From Chromatiaceae bacterium (lineage in GTDB: Bacteria; Pseudomonadota; Gammaproteobacteria; Chromatiales; Chromatiaceae), in the NCBI GenBank assembly GCA_012962365.1, contig DTXR01000703.1, positions 1 through 7,218 of the forward strand: a stretch of DNA of 7,218 nucleotides, read 5' to 3'. Below, in pieces: positions 6,724 to 7,218 of this stretch (the stretch's first letter is position 1; each line of letters opens with the position of its first letter). Made by a program: the position numbers and the translations under genes. Under the pieces are notes generated by a model. That model had not been told where the DNA came from. It did no database searches and saw only the letters and a program-made list of their open reading frames with translations.

Positions 6724-7086
6724 ATGGAAATTGAAGAATTGCGCGACCTGGTCGTGAATGTGCTGGCTGATATGAAAGCGACAGATGTTGCCGTGCTCGA
6801 TGTCCGGGACAAGACCAGTATTTCGGACTATTTCGTGATTGCTTCGGGTACCTCGGATCGTCATGTGAAATCTTCGGCGGAAGCAGTGGCCTTCCAGGCC
6901 AAGCTGGCCGGTGAGCCGCCTTTGGGTGTGGAAGGACTGACCGAGGGAGAATGGGCGCTGGTGGATCTTAATGGCGTGGTGGTGCATGTGATGCAGGCCA
7001 AGGTGCGGGATTTCTATCAGCTGGAAAAACTCTGGGCGGTGGATGCCGAAGCGGCGGAAAAGCTTACCAGGGAGCGGGGTAAATAA
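6724..7086 (+). CDS. rsfS: Ribosome silencing factor RsfS
   Basis: This 120-residue protein of the RsfS (DUF143, Iojap-like) family binds ribosomal protein uL14 on the 50S subunit and blocks joining to 30S, lowering translation when nutrients are short. Conserved segments are VAVLDVRDKTSISDYFVIAS at ~22-41, TSDRHVKSSAEAV at ~43-55, GEPPLGVEGLTEGEWALVDL at ~63-82 and VHVMQAKVRDFYQLEKLW at ~87-104. Length is normal (105-120 is usual). The start ATG 6724 gives the typical N-terminus MEIEELRDLVV, though the upstream sequence has no clear Shine-Dalgarno. In many proteobacteria rsfS sits between nadD and rlmH. Here the upstream neighbour is an SDR gene, and a repeat element follows before any rlmH could appear. 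The identification is secure. Confidence 0.97.
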   Translation: MEIEELRDLVVNVLADMKATDVAVLDVRDKTSISDYFVIASGTSDRHVKSSAEAVAFQAKLAGEPPLGVEGLTEGEWALVDLNGVVVHVMQAKVRDFYQLEKLWAVDAEAAEKLTRERGK

Positions 7087-7093
7087 TACTGCC

Positions 7094-7185
7094 CGTCATA
7101 CCCTCGAAGGTGCAAATCCAGACTGCGGTGTGCCGAATAGTTCAGCGGTTTCTTGCACTGGATGCTGGCCTTCGCCAGAATGACG
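7094..7185. repeat. Imperfect inverted-repeat (palindromic) intergenic element
   Basis: Two 28-base arms, 7094-7121 and 7158-7185, are inverted copies of each other at 19 of 28 positions, counted by eye. Three 6-base blocks match perfectly (CGTCAT, CGAAGG, ATCCAG) and the diverged positions lie between them. The right arm also contains its own hairpin, CTGGC (7165-7169) / GCCAG (7174-7178), with a CTTC loop. The form CGTCAT...CGAAGG...ATCCAG is like the dispersed palindromic repeats found between genes of many proteobacteria. ATCCAG recurs at 7193-7198, so a further unit may start there and run off the window. The element lies 7 bp after rsfS. There is no T run, so it is not a typical terminator. 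Confidence 0.7.
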
Positions 7186-7218
7186 CTTGGGTATCCAGAT
7201 CCGGGCTCCCACCTGTTG

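Noticed and set aside
1..7218. CRISPR arrays, tRNA or rRNA genes, insertion sequences or phage genes
   Set aside because: No regularly spaced direct repeats, cloverleaf-like segments, rRNA-like stretches, transposase or integrase motifs were found on either strand.

Overview
The window reads as a bacterial chromosome segment, most likely from a gammaproteobacterium. It is compact, fairly GC-rich by eye, and carries a proteobacterial-type glutamate synthase small subunit (gltD), a glucoseen-reductase-type ferredoxin reductase, a YeeZ-like SDR protein and rsfS. The last 130 bases resemble the dispersed palindromic repeats common in proteobacterial intergenic DNA. The lineage is inferred from gene content and no genus can be named.

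Layout. (1) Bases 1-464 hold the 3' end of gltD. (2) Bases 465-750 hold a short reading frame whose first ~35 residues look like the start of a Rieske-type oxygenase but which lacks the iron-sulfur ligands. It is followed by a 22-codon ORF with a strong ribosome binding site. (3) Bases 751-3580 hold a two-gene operon for a TldD/TldE peptidase pair; the TldD partner starts with a twin-arginine (Tat) export signal and TldE has no signal. (4) Bases 3729-4712 encode a Sec-exported CAP/SCP-domain protein with two extra C-terminal beta modules. (5) Bases 4720-5721, minus strand, encode a [2Fe-2S]/FAD/NAD(P)H reductase that converges on the CAP gene with a 7-bp gap. (6) Bases 5798-6670, plus strand and divergent from the reductase, encode a YeeZ-like SDR protein. 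(7) Bases 6724-7086 encode the ribosome silencing factor RsfS. (8) Bases 7094-7185 form an imperfect inverted-repeat element, possibly continuing past the window edge.

How the genes relate. Most are unrelated housekeeping or accessory genes. The one stretch that looks like a system is 483-3580. There the Rieske-like ORF, the 22-codon ORF and tldD are joined by two consecutive ATGA stop/start overlaps, and tldD overlaps tldE by 11 bp. TldD/TldE act together as a metallopeptidase on unstructured peptides. Here the catalytic subunit seems destined for Tat export, which suggests a periplasmic version of the complex with TldE possibly co-exported as a hitchhiker. Whether the 22-residue product is a substrate, a coupling leader or a chance ORF cannot be settled from sequence alone.
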